40,510 bases of DNA from Mesorhizobium sp. LSJC280B00 (GCF_000502835.1 NZ_AYVL01000015.1:66240-106749), one strand, 5' to 3'; numbered from the stretch's first letter, positions 27,325 to 35,217 are shown. Made by a program: numbers and translations. Notes: generated by a model not told the origin, from the sequence alone.

Positions 27325-27882
27325 GTGACGGTTGCCGTATCTCCGGATGGGCTTCCAGCGCTGGTGCTGAATGCGGATTACCGTCCGCTCAGCTATTACC
27401 CCCTGTCGCTCTGGTCCTGGCAGGATGCCATCAAGGCGGTGTTCCTCGAGAGGGTGAACATCGTCGCCGAATACGAACACGCCGTCTCTTCACCGACCTT
27501 TTCGATGAAGCTGCCGAGCGTCGTCAGCCTGAAGGCTTACGTGAAGCCGTCGAGGCATCCGGCGTTTACCCGTTTCAACGTCTTCCTGCGTGACCGTTTC
27601 CAATGCCAATATTGCGGCACGCCGGACGATCTGACGTTCGACCATGTCATTCCTCGCCATCGCGGCGGCGCCACGACCTGGGAGAATGTCGTCGCTGCCT
27701 GCTCGCCCTGCAATCTGAGGAAGGGCGGCATGATGCCGGCCCACGCCAAGATGTGGCCGCTGCAGAAGCCCTACCAGCCGACGGTGCATGATTTGCATAA
27801 TAACGGCCGGCTGTTCCCGCCCAACCATCTACACGAAAGCTGGATGGATTATCTGTACTGGGATGTCGAACTTGAGCCGTGA
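27325..27882 (+). CDS. HNH endonuclease family protein
   Basis: 185 residues, highly typical of a short HNH protein conserved through Alphaproteobacteria. The zinc/HNH module is CQYCGTPDDLTFDHVIPRH, then NVVAACSPCNLRKGG: two CxxC pairs and the DHVIPRHRGG core. The N-terminal half (LVLNADYRPLSYYPLSLWSWQ) is family-specific. The start is decided by AGGAGG (27311-27316), 8 nt before GTG 27325; an upstream GTG at 27307 has no such signal. Its biological role is not known; chromosomal conservation argues against simple phage origin. Confidence 0.9.
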   Translation: MTVAVSPDGLPALVLNADYRPLSYYPLSLWSWQDAIKAVFLERVNIVAEYEHAVSSPTFSMKLPSVVSLKAYVKPSRHPAFTRFNVFLRDRFQCQYCGTPDDLTFDHVIPRHRGGATTWENVVAACSPCNLRKGGMMPAHAKMWPLQKPYQPTVHDLHNNGRLFPPNHLHESWMDYLYWDVELEP

Positions 27883-27924
27883 GATCATCCGATAATTCGG
27901 GAGGCTGGCCGTCTGAAGCGATTG

Positions 27925-27975
27925 TCTGCGCTTCCGATGCTCACGGACCAATGTCCGCTCCGCTTCGGTTCTCGA
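27925..27975 (-). repeat. Dispersed intergenic repeat, copy 2 (between HNH gene and dsbB)
   Basis: The opposite-strand partner of 20072-20122. The central hairpin is CGGAC-CAAT-GTCCG (27944-27957, plus strand). Relative to copy 1 the third stem pair is changed from T-A to G-C on both sides, which keeps the stem intact. It fills much of a 151-bp gap between convergent genes. Confidence 0.75.
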
Positions 27976-28033
27976 CAATCACTCCACCCGACTCAGCCTG
28001 CCGAATTCTTGGATGATCTCATGTCGCGCTAAA

Positions 28034-28552
28034 TCAGTCGCGGGCAAAGGCGCCGCGGAAGGCGACGACTGCCAGGACAAAGCTGGCGATGGCGTTCCAG
28101 CCGGCCAGCGACAGGCCGAGGATGCGGAGCGCCGCCTTGTCGCAGGAGGGCGGGACGAATTTGTCGAGCGCATCGAGCACGCCCTTGCCGCCGGTGTCCA
28201 CCGGCCCGGCGGCTGCGGTGCAATCGGTCGGGCCTGGCCACCACGCCCATTCGACGCCGGAGTGATAAACGCCGAGATAGACGCCGTAGAGCATCAGCAG
28301 GCCGCCAACAGCCAGCAGGCCACGGCTTACCCAGGCTGGCGCGTGAAGAGCCGACGCAAGCACCGCCAGCAGCATCAAGGGCACGCCGACGTAGTAAGGC
28401 GTGCGCTGCTCGAGGCAGAGCTTGCAGGGGATATAGCCGCCGAGATACTGGAAGGCCAGCGCCGAGCCGACCGTGGCGGCCATGGCGACAGCGAGAAACA
28501 GGGCGGTGCGCAGCCGCTGGCGTCCGGTATCGGCATTCACGGTCGCTGTCAT
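28034..28552 (-). CDS. dsbB: Disulfide bond formation protein B
   Basis: 172 residues, four membrane helices. The quinone-linked redox pair CKLC lies in the first periplasmic loop (YIPCKLCLEQRTPYY), and the second pair is split between TDCTAAA and PPSCDKA in the second loop. It reoxidises a DsbA-type oxidase in the periplasm using ubiquinone. It follows the YqaA-family gene by 29 nt on the same strand and is probably co-transcribed. Confidence 0.93.
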   Translation of the reverse strand: MTATVNADTGRQRLRTALFLAVAMAATVGSALAFQYLGGYIPCKLCLEQRTPYYVGVPLMLLAVLASALHAPAWVSRGLLAVGGLLMLYGVYLGVYHSGVEWAWWPGPTDCTAAAGPVDTGGKGVLDALDKFVPPSCDKAALRILGLSLAGWNAIASFVLAVVAFRGAFARD

Positions 28553-28581
28553 CGGACTCAGTCCATTCGGTTCGATGTCGT

Positions 28582-29169
28582 TCAGACGGCGTATTTGACG
28601 ACGATATAGAGCAAAATCAGGGCAGCGGCGGCGGCGCCTGCAATCTGGCCAAGGCGCTTTTCGATGAAGTGGCGGATCGGCTCGCCATAGCGGCGCAAGA
28701 GCCAGGCGAGAAACAGGAAGCGAGCACCGCGCGCCACGATTGCCAGCACGATGAACAGCAGCAAAGGAACACCGATGACGCCCGACAGGATCGTCACAAC
28801 CTTGATCGGCGGCAGATGGGCGAGGCCGGAGGTGACCAGCATCAGGATGATGAAGCCGACACCCGATGAGACGCGCATCGCTTCGAACTCGTCATATTTG
28901 CCATAAAATTCGAGGATCGGCCGCGCCACCGCATCATAGGCATAATGGCCGATGAACCAGCCGGCGATGCCGCCCAGCACCGAGGCGACGGTGGCGACCA
29001 GCGCGTAACGATAGGCGCGATCCGGCCGTGACAGCGCCATCGGCAGATAGAGGACGTCGGCCGGCACCAGGAACACCGAGCTCTCGACGAAGGCGATGAA
29101 GGCCAGCCACCATTCGGCGGATTTGCTCGCCGCCAGCGACAAGGTCCAGTCGTAAAGTCCGCGAAGCAT
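28582..29169 (-). CDS. YqaA-family (DedA-like) inner-membrane protein
   Basis: 195 residues with about five hydrophobic segments. WWLAFIAFVESSVFLVPADVLYLPM and the GGIAGWFIGHYAYD segment fit the YqaA branch of the SNARE-associated/DedA family, whose members affect membrane homeostasis and may move lipids. ATG 29169 is preceded by AGGAG (5-nt spacer); a GTG two codons earlier is less likely. First gene of a two-gene unit with dsbB. Confidence 0.88.
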   Translation of the reverse strand: MLRGLYDWTLSLAASKSAEWWLAFIAFVESSVFLVPADVLYLPMALSRPDRAYRYALVATVASVLGGIAGWFIGHYAYDAVARPILEFYGKYDEFEAMRVSSGVGFIILMLVTSGLAHLPPIKVVTILSGVIGVPLLLFIVLAIVARGARFLFLAWLLRRYGEPIRHFIEKRLGQIAGAAAAALILLYIVVKYAV

Positions 29170-29542
29170 CGGCACTCCTAATGCACGCCCAAACCAGAAG
29201 CGGTCTTGGGATCACGACATGTACAAACAAGACTTGGAAGCGCCCCGCATCAACCTCGTCGGACAAGGTGCGCTTCAATGACATGCGCCGCCTGTCTAGA
29301 AAGATTTTCCGCGCTGCACAATGGCAGCTGCTTCACGAAATCGAAAGGCTGAGGCTTGAGCGAGCCCAGATGTCGGGATTTGGCCAGTTGACGAGCAAGC
29401 CATGGCGTCGAACACTTGCCCGCTGAAGTGCGTCAAGGCAGTTTCCAATTACATCGTGGGTTTTCCGGTCGAACACGATCCGTGTTTAAATACCGGCGAT
29501 TCCTGTCGCATCCTCTCTCCCTGCTTCGCCCTTTGCGCCGCC
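29170..29542. other. 373-bp gap upstream of the ABC exporter
   Basis: It contains a second copy of the tRNA-Leu promoter-region sequence (29335-29401) and otherwise no convincing gene. The 81-codon frame at 29181-29426 has no Shine-Dalgarno and no recognisable features. The exporter's promoter should lie in the last 140 bp. Confidence 0.4.
29335..29401 (+). repeat. Direct repeat copy A (tRNA-Leu promoter-like)
   Basis: It aligns with 32360-32425 over its whole length with one gap. Shared blocks are ACGAAATCGAAAG, TTGAGC, TCGGGA and TTGGCCAGTTGACGA. The -35-like TTGACG is kept, but no TATAGT follows at the right distance, so its promoter activity is doubtful. Confidence 0.7.
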
Positions 29543-31402
29543 ATGTCGTTGTCTGATTTCATTTATCGCCCCTTTGAGAAGCTCATCCGTCCGCTGGATA
29601 TTCCACCCGCGCCGCTGCCTGCGAGCGGGCCGTTTGCACTGCTCCTGCATTTTGCGCGGATGTTCCGCGGCACCCTTGCGGCCATTACCGTCCTGATGAT
29701 GGCGGTCGAGGGGATCAACCTTGCGACGATTTGGGGGGCCTCGTTCGTCGTCGATGGGGTGAGCGCGAAGGGCGCGGCGGTTTTCCTGCAGGAGGACTGG
29801 CCGACGCTGGTCGTGCTCGGCGTGCTGGTTTTCCCCGTGCTGCCGTTGCTCATCTTCGTGGGCAATGCGCTGAACTCGCAGACGGTGGCCGTATGCATGC
29901 CGGCGGCGATGCAGTGGCAGGGCCACAAGGCGGTGGAACGTCAGGATCTTGCCTTCTTCCACGACCTCTTCGCAGGTCAGGTGGCGTCGCGCATTTCGCA
30001 AGTCGCATCCGCCGTGCAGCAGCAGATCGTCGTGGCCTTCTACAGAATACCGCTGTTTCTGGTGCAACTCGTCGGGTCGCTCGTTCTGCTTGGCGCGTTG
30101 TCCTGGCCGCTGGCGCTTCCGGTTTTCCTCTGGATCTCCGCCAACATCGCCATTGCGGTGGTGGCGGTACCCCAATATTCCGAACGGTCGCGCCGCTCGG
30201 CGCGGGGGCGAAGCCTCGTGGTCGGCGCCATGACCGACCTCTACAGCAACATTCAGATGGTCAAGCTGTTTGCGGCGGAAGACAGCGAGGCGGGCGCGAT
30301 GCGGACCGTGATGGAAAACGCCATCGAGACCCAGCAGCGCGAAAGGCGCATCTATCTGACGACCGATATGGGCGTCGTCCTGCTCAACGTTGCCCTCTTT
30401 CTCACCAACGTTGCCATAGGGCTCTGGGGATTTGTCGCCGGCTTCGTCACGGTTGGTCAGTTCGCCGCTTCGATCGCCATCGTGCAGCGGCTCAATGCCA
30501 ACTCCCGTGCCTTCCTGCAGATGGGCCAGCAGATTTTCCAGGCGGTGGGCACGATCCGCGACGCAATGCCGGTCGTGACGACGCCGCCGACCATAAAAGA
30601 CGCGCCTAACGCCAAGCCGCTCGACGTCACGGCCGGCGAAGTCGAGTTCAAGAACATCCAGTTCGAATACCGCGAGGGGCAACGGGTGATCGAAGACCTG
30701 TCGCTCACCGTGCGCGCCGGCGAGAAGGTCGGGCTCGTCGGCCTCTCCGGGGCCGGCAAGTCGACCCTTGTCAGCCTGCTCCTAAGGTTCTTCGAGCTGA
30801 AGGGCGGCGCGATCCTGATCGATGGGCAGGATCTCCGCAGCGTGACCCAGGCCAGCCTTCGGGAGAGCATCGGCGTCGTCACCCAGGACGTCTCACTGCT
30901 GCATCGCTCCGTCGGCGACAACATCCGTTATGGCCGGCCCGATGCCCCGCCGGAGGCGTTGGAGCGCGCCGCGATGCTGGCCGAGGCCGACGGCTTCATC
31001 GCCGATCTCAGAGATGGCGAAGGCCGCACCGGCTACGACGCTTTCGTCGGCGACCGCGGGGTGAAACTTTCCGGCGGCCAGCGTCAGCGCGTCGCGATCG
31101 CCCGGGTGTTGCTCAAGGACGCGCCAATCCTGGTTCTCGATGAGGCGACGTCCGCATTGGACATCGAGGCCGAGGCGGCGGTCCAGGACAAGCTCGCTCT
31201 TCTGATGGAAGGCAAAACTGTGATCGCCATCGCCCATCGCCTGTCGACGATTGCCAGGATGGACCGGATCGTCGTCCTCGACAAAGGCCGCATCGTCGAG
31301 GAGGGAAAACCATCGGCGCTGCTGGAGCGCGACGGGCTCTATGCCCGACTGTGGAAGCTTCAGACCGGCGGCTATATTGCCGACGCCCTCGAGGAGATGT
31401 GA
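29543..31402 (+). CDS. ABC exporter, fused membrane and ATPase domains
   Basis: 619 residues from ATG 29543. Membrane domain about 35-330 with six helices; ATPase domain about 370-605 with Walker A GLSGAGKST, signature KLSGGQRQR, Walker B ILVLDEATSALD and switch histidine in AIAHRLS, all intact. This is a half-transporter that must dimerise, of the MsbA/multidrug or Atm-like kind; the substrate is not visible. No Shine-Dalgarno stands out, and the frame remains open upstream to 29402 without family-like residues. With the CPBP gene it lies between two direct repeats. Confidence 0.9.
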   Translation: MSLSDFIYRPFEKLIRPLDIPPAPLPASGPFALLLHFARMFRGTLAAITVLMMAVEGINLATIWGASFVVDGVSAKGAAVFLQEDWPTLVVLGVLVFPVLPLLIFVGNALNSQTVAVCMPAAMQWQGHKAVERQDLAFFHDLFAGQVASRISQVASAVQQQIVVAFYRIPLFLVQLVGSLVLLGALSWPLALPVFLWISANIAIAVVAVPQYSERSRRSARGRSLVVGAMTDLYSNIQMVKLFAAEDSEAGAMRTVMENAIETQQRERRIYLTTDMGVVLLNVALFLTNVAIGLWGFVAGFVTVGQFAASIAIVQRLNANSRAFLQMGQQIFQAVGTIRDAMPVVTTPPTIKDAPNAKPLDVTAGEVEFKNIQFEYREGQRVIEDLSLTVRAGEKVGLVGLSGAGKSTLVSLLLRFFELKGGAILIDGQDLRSVTQASLRESIGVVTQDVSLLHRSVGDNIRYGRPDAPPEALERAAMLAEADGFIADLRDGEGRTGYDAFVGDRGVKLSGGQRQRVAIARVLLKDAPILVLDEATSALDIEAEAAVQDKLALLMEGKTVIAIAHRLSTIARMDRIVVLDKGRIVEEGKPSALLERDGLYARLWKLQTGGYIADALEEM

Positions 31403-31529
31403 GCCGCCCTCGGTGATGATGTTTTTGCTCATGGCCGGCTCGATACATTCTGCTTTCACTCCGGAAACCGGACTTGGCTGAACTCGTTTCCACCATAACG
31501 TTCGGAAGCCGATCCCAACTTCATCGATC

Positions 31530-32309
31530 ATGAGCGAAGCCATAATCCCGAACTCCCGTGCCGCCATTCTCGAGCGGCGATCTGCCGGCGCGCTGACATG
31601 GTCCGGCCCCGCCCTGATGTTGTTCGCGCGGTCGGCTTTCGCTGTTGCCGCGCAGGGCCTGGTTGCGGCCGTGTACGCTGCGCACGGTTCGGCGACGCCC
31701 TGGCGCGACGCAGGGGCTTGGCTGCCGGTATACGGCAGCTTGATCGACGCGGGCTGCCTTGGACTCCTTTGGTGCCTTGCGCGGCGCGAGGGCATCACGT
31801 TGCTCGATTTGGTCGGTTTCGATCGCAACCGCTTGGGGCGCGATCTGTTGTTGGGCGTTGCGCTCATCCTCCCGAGCCTCGTTTTCATCTACGTTGGGAT
31901 CACCGCCAGCAGCCCGTTGGTCTATGGCAACCCTGACGCACCGCAAATATACGGACCTTTGCCGCTCTTGCCTGCGCTCTACGGGGTGCTGATCTTTCCG
32001 TTGGTCTGGGGCATTACGGAGCAGACCACCTATAACGGCTATCTTCTGCCGCGTTTCCAAGTCTTGTCGGGAAGCACGGGATTTGCCGTTGCCGTCGTAG
32101 CGTTTTCCTGGTCGTTTCAGCATGCGGTGATGCCGCTGACGTTCGACCCACACTTCATGCTCTACCGGCTCTTGGCACCCATCGCGCATTCGACATTCAT
32201 CACCCTCGTGTACCTGCGCGTGCGCCGCATCCTGCCGCTGGCGGCAGCGCATTGGCTCATGGATGGGGCGTCGGTATTCATCGGCATTCTGTGGCCGCTG
32301 TTGCGGTAG
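31530..32309 (+). CDS. CPBP-like membrane protein with degenerate motif 1
   Basis: 259 residues and about seven or eight membrane helices. The C-terminal half resembles the CPBP (CAAX protease/bacteriocin-processing) family: motif 2 FSWSFQH and motif 3 HWLMD are recognisable, but motif 1 reads EQTTYNGY where active members have EExxxRG. The second glutamate and the arginine are thus replaced, so protease activity is doubtful. It stands 127 bp after the ABC exporter; a functional link (export and processing or immunity) is possible but not shown. Confidence 0.65.
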   Translation: MSEAIIPNSRAAILERRSAGALTWSGPALMLFARSAFAVAAQGLVAAVYAAHGSATPWRDAGAWLPVYGSLIDAGCLGLLWCLARREGITLLDLVGFDRNRLGRDLLLGVALILPSLVFIYVGITASSPLVYGNPDAPQIYGPLPLLPALYGVLIFPLVWGITEQTTYNGYLLPRFQVLSGSTGFAVAVVAFSWSFQHAVMPLTFDPHFMLYRLLAPIAHSTFITLVYLRVRRILPLAAAHWLMDGASVFIGILWPLLR

Positions 32310-32359
32310 AAGGGTTCAAACGGGCTGAGATGCCCACTTTAGACCGAAGCCTCCGATCG

Positions 32360-32425
32360 ACGAAATCGAAAGCCTGGGTTTGAGCTACATGGGGTCTCGG
32401 GAATTGGCCAGTTGACGAACAGGCC
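32360..32425 (+). repeat. Direct repeat copy B (upstream of tRNA-Leu)
   Basis: The partner of 29335-29401. It ends within the promoter of the tRNA-Leu gene, so copy B is probably the original and copy A the derived one. Together they bracket the ABC exporter and CPBP genes. Confidence 0.7.
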
Positions 32426-32439
32426 TCCAACCGTATAGT
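32412..32439 (+). promoter_or_regulatory. Promoter of tRNA-Leu(CAA)
   Basis: TTGACG (32412-32417), 16 nt, TATAGT (32434-32439): a near-consensus housekeeping promoter whose expected start lies about 20 nt before the tRNA. Confidence 0.75.
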
Positions 32440-32467
32440 CCGCGCCCATCCAGGCCGCCCGGCCTGA

Positions 32468-32552
32468 GCCCCTATGGCGGAATTGGTAGACGCGCTCGAC
32501 TCAAAATCGAGTTCCGCAAGGAGTGCTGGTTCGATCCCGGCTAGGGGCACCA
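32468..32552 (+). tRNA. tRNA-Leu (anticodon CAA)
   Basis: Acceptor arms GCCCCTA / TAGGGGC pair perfectly. The D-arm region is GGCGGAATTGGTAGACGC, the anticodon stem CTCGA / TCGAG encloses the loop CTCAAAA (anticodon CAA), a long class II variable arm follows, and the T-arm contains GGTTCGATCCC. CCA is encoded at 32550-32552 and a T5 run follows at 32554-32558. Confidence 0.97.
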
Positions 32553-32556
32553 CTTT

Positions 32557-32796
32557 TTAAATTCCGACGCGACTTCTTATTAAACCTAATGGCGTGGATG
32601 GGATCGTCCAGCGACGCGCCCGACCGTGGCCGAATGATTGCACCTTGCCTGCTGCCGCGAGCTGCTCGAGCTTCCGCTGAACGGTGCGCGGACCAGCCCC
32701 AAGCGCAAATCTGGCGTTCCTCACCGCACGCGATCAGGCGTGCCGCGGTCCCGCAAAAAGACGTTGCCGCAAAGTCGATCGCTGCCCGACGGACAT
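32557..32796 (-). pseudogene. Remnant of a winged-HTH regulator gene
   Basis: Read on the minus strand, 32557-32735 encodes ALGAGPRTVQRKLEQLAAAG followed by KVQSFGHGRARRWTIPSTP, which looks like the recognition helix and wing of a helix-turn-helix protein. It ends 5 nt from the tRNA. An ATG at 32796 with GGGAGG opens the same frame, but a TGA follows after 20 codons, so at most a fragment is left. The exact parent family is uncertain. Confidence 0.45.
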
Positions 32797-32931
32797 GTTT
32801 CCTCCCGCGAACTACCCACCAGACCCGGCCCACGGATGCAACCTCGGGAGGTGAGATATGCGGTAACATTATGGCACGATGCGAAACAGCTTCGTCTTGG
32901 ATCGTGCTGCGGGCCGGAGCCGCCGCCGTGC

Positions 32932-33363
32932 CTAGCGCAGGGCCGCCACGACGTCGGCGAAGTCGGCCCGCTTGCCATTGCCGGCGCGACGCAATTGCAC
33001 CTCGACCGGCTTGCCGTCGGATTGGTCGCAGTAGACGATGGGTCCGGGCCGCACCCATTTGTCGCCCCACTCGGTCAGCGCGATAATGACCGTTTTGAAT
33101 TCCAGCCCCTTCCGGGTCAGGACGTAGTCGGCCTGCTCGCCGGCGGCACCCGTGCGACGGTCCATCAGGCCGGCCTCGACGAAATCCTCGAGGCGCTTGG
33201 CCAGAATGTTGGTGGCGATCCCCAGGCTCTTCTGGAATTGCGAAAAGCGCGTGCAGCCGCCGAATATCGCGTCGCGCAGGATCAACAGGCTCCAGCGCTC
33301 GCCGACCAGTTCCAGGGCGCGTGAGGCCGAGCAGTTTTGTTTTTCATAGAGACGACCAAGCAT
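32932..33363 (-). CDS. HxlR-family winged-helix regulator
   Basis: 143 residues. CSASRALELVGERWSLLILRDAIFGGCTRFSQFQ and GIATNILAKRLEDFVEAGLM (quoted as two typical HxlR segments) identify the MarR-like HxlR family, which often senses oxidants, aldehydes or electrophiles through a cysteine near the N-terminus; here Cys11 and Cys36-type positions are candidates. It is divergent from the SRPBCC gene, with two copies of a 15-bp palindrome between them; the same sequence recurs before the SDR gene. It probably represses itself and both targets. Confidence 0.9.
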   Translation of the reverse strand: MLGRLYEKQNCSASRALELVGERWSLLILRDAIFGGCTRFSQFQKSLGIATNILAKRLEDFVEAGLMDRRTGAAGEQADYVLTRKGLEFKTVIIALTEWGDKWVRPGPIVYCDQSDGKPVEVQLRRAGNGKRADFADVVAALR

Positions 33364-33383
33364 GGTGTGAACATACCCTATTG

Positions 33384-33425
33384 ACTTGCATCATGCAAGT
33401 ATGCATTGTACTTGCATGATGCAAG
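33384..33425. promoter_or_regulatory. Paired HxlR operators, divergent hxlR / SRPBCC promoter
   Basis: CTTGCATCATGCAAG (33385-33399) and CTTGCATGATGCAAG (33411-33425) are palindromes and reverse complements of one another, with centres 26 bp apart. TTGACT at 33381-33386 is a possible -35 that overlaps the first copy. Confidence 0.75.
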
Positions 33426-33513
33426 CGACAGAGGTCGAGAGAGCGTCGCTCCACTTCATCGCCCGAGATTTCGGGTGTCCATCAACCAATCAGATCTAGA
33501 CAGGAGATATGTT

Positions 33514-34331
33514 ATGAAAAAGGAAGAAGATTACACGACGTCATTCGTCGTTAAGCAAAGCCCCGAAGAGGTTTTTGCCGCGGTTGTCAATCCGCGAGCC
33601 TGGTGGTCGGAAGATATAGATGGCGATACCAACAAGCTCGGTGCGATATTCTACTATCATTTCAAGGATATCCACCGCGGCACATTCAAGGTCACGGAGC
33701 TTGTGCCTGGCAAGAAGGTCGTCTGGCACGTCGTCCAGAACTACTTCAACTTCGTCAAGGATGCGACCGAGTGGACCGGCACGGACGTGGTCTTCGAGAT
33801 CGCGCCGACCGAAAAGGGGACCGAGCTGCGTTTCACCCATGTCGGGCTGACGCCGAGTGAAGAATGCTACGATGTCTGCCATGACTCGTGGCGCTTCTAT
33901 GTCGCGAGTCTCCGCGACCTGATTTCGACGGGCAAGGGGCAACCCAACAAGGGCGAAGAGAACGCCAACCCAACGGTTGTGCCGCAAAACGAGGACCTCG
34001 GCGCCGTCGAGCGCAAGGCGGCAGGCGATGGCGCCGGGATGATCGTCATGACGACGGCAGCGGCGAAGCCTGGCATCGAAAGCAAGGTGCGGAATGCCCT
34101 GCGGGACGTGGCGGGGCGGCCCGCAAGCAAAGCGGGTGCATCGACTATAGCGTCTTTCGCTCGGAGGCAGAGCCCAACGTTACCATCTGCGTCGAGCGCT
34201 GGGCATCGAAGCAGGAGCGCGACGCTTTTCTACGCTCGGCGGACGCGAAGAATTTCGTTTCGGCCATAACCGGCGCCTTCCTGGAGCGGCCTTCGCCGAT
34301 CTCCTACACGACGTTGGAAGTCGGGTCCTAG
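33514..34331 (+). pseudogene. SRPBCC (AHSA1-like) plus ABM domain gene, frameshifted
   Basis: ATG 33514 is preceded by AGGAG (7-nt spacer). Residues 1-135 form an SRPBCC/AHSA1-type lipid- or ligand-binding fold (SFVVKQSPEEVFAAVVNPRAW, WTGTDVVFEIAPTEKGTELRF). From about residue 172 an antibiotic-biosynthesis-monooxygenase (ABM) domain begins (MIVMTTAAAKPGIESKV), but the frame is lost after ALRDVAG in the GGGG run at 34113-34116. The rest of the domain (ARKQSGCIDYSVFRSEAEP to SYTTLEVGS) continues in another frame and ends at the TAG at 34331. One added G would restore a 272-residue fusion. As written the frame runs on to 34269. It may be a true mutation, a sequence error or a phase-variable tract. 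Confidence 0.8.
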
Positions 34332-34423
34332 TTGCAAGGTTCGCCCGGCGACGGCGCCGGCTGCCCTGGAGCAATGCAATGGGGAGACGGCGTCCAAGCG
34401 TGTGAACAGAAAACCATAGCCTA

Positions 34424-34463
34424 CTTGCATGATGCAAGAACGAATAGCTTGTATTTATGCAAG
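34424..34463. promoter_or_regulatory. Paired HxlR operators upstream of the SDR gene
   Basis: CTTGCATGATGCAAG (34424-34438) is identical to one operator between hxlR and the SRPBCC gene. A weaker copy, CTTGTATTTATGCAAG (34448-34463), follows with its centre about 25 bp on, the same two-site layout. It directly precedes the SDR Shine-Dalgarno. Confidence 0.75.
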
Positions 34464-34479
34464 AGGAGGAGAGATCGCC

Positions 34480-35217
34480 GTGCCGAAATCGATGGAAGTC
34501 ACAAACAAAGCCGTTCTCGTGACCGGGGCCAATCGCGGCCTCGGCAAGGCGCTGGTCGAGGAAATATTGAGGCGGGGTGCCAAGCGCGTCTATGCCGGCG
34601 CGCGCAAACCGCTCGCCCACGCGGATCGGCGCGTCACGCCGCTGATCCTGGACGTGACCGATGCGGTGCAGATTGGGGCGGCTGTCGAGCGGATCGGGTC
34701 TCTCGATATCCTCATCAACAACGCCGGCATCGGGCTCTACGACGATCTTGGCGATCGTGCTGCGCTCGAGCGACACCTCGCCGTCAACCTGCTCGGCGTG
34801 CATGGCGTAACCCACGCATTCCTGCCGCTGCTCACGCATTCGCGCGGCGCCGTGGTCAACATCCTGTCGGAAGCGGCTCTCGTTCCCTTCCCGATCATTC
34901 CGTCTTACTCACTATCGAAGGCCGCCGCGTTTTCCATGACGCAATCGCTGCGTGCTCTCGCCGGCGCTCGTGGCGTGAGCGTTCATGCAGTCCTGTCCGG
35001 TCCCATAGACACCGACATGAGCAGAGACGCCGATATACCGAAGAGCTCCGCGGAGAGCGTCGCGAAAGGCATCCTGGACGGCATGGCGCGAGGGGAAGAG
35101 GAAATCTTCCCTGATCCAAAATCGGCATCCATGGCCGAGAGCTGGCGCGGAAGCGCGTTCAAAGCGCTCGAACGCCAGATGGCGGCCTTCGTCCAAGCCA
35201 TGCCCGCCAAGCCATAG
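34480..35217 (+). CDS. Short-chain dehydrogenase/reductase in the HxlR regulon
   Basis: 245 residues, classical SDR: VLVTGANRGLGKALVEE cofactor loop, DILINNAGIG, catalytic Ser in NILSEAAL and YSLSK. GTG 34480 is preferred (GGAGAG 6 nt upstream) over ATG 34492. The substrate is unknown; control by an HxlR operator suggests induction by a reactive aldehyde, quinone or similar electrophile (inference). It follows the SRPBCC-ABM gene but has its own operators. Confidence 0.9.
   Translation: MPKSMEVTNKAVLVTGANRGLGKALVEEILRRGAKRVYAGARKPLAHADRRVTPLILDVTDAVQIGAAVERIGSLDILINNAGIGLYDDLGDRAALERHLAVNLLGVHGVTHAFLPLLTHSRGAVVNILSEAALVPFPIIPSYSLSKAAAFSMTQSLRALAGARGVSVHAVLSGPIDTDMSRDADIPKSSAESVAKGILDGMARGEEEIFPDPKSASMAESWRGSAFKALERQMAAFVQAMPAKP

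Noticed and set aside
29181..29426. 81-codon frame upstream of the ABC exporter
   Set aside because: No Shine-Dalgarno, no recognisable domain, and it overlaps a repeated promoter-like sequence.
31403..31529. Possible transposase or other coding relic between the exporter and CPBP genes
   Set aside because: Translations of this 127-bp spacer gave nothing I could recognise.
32530..32560. tRNA-Leu 3' end as an island attachment site
   Set aside because: I saw no second copy of the tRNA 3' end and no integrase gene in the window.
32501..33086. Open frames crossing tRNA-Leu and the region after it (both strands)
   Set aside because: They read through the tRNA or through antisense of the HxlR gene and show no domain features, apart from the short HTH relic reported in another frame.
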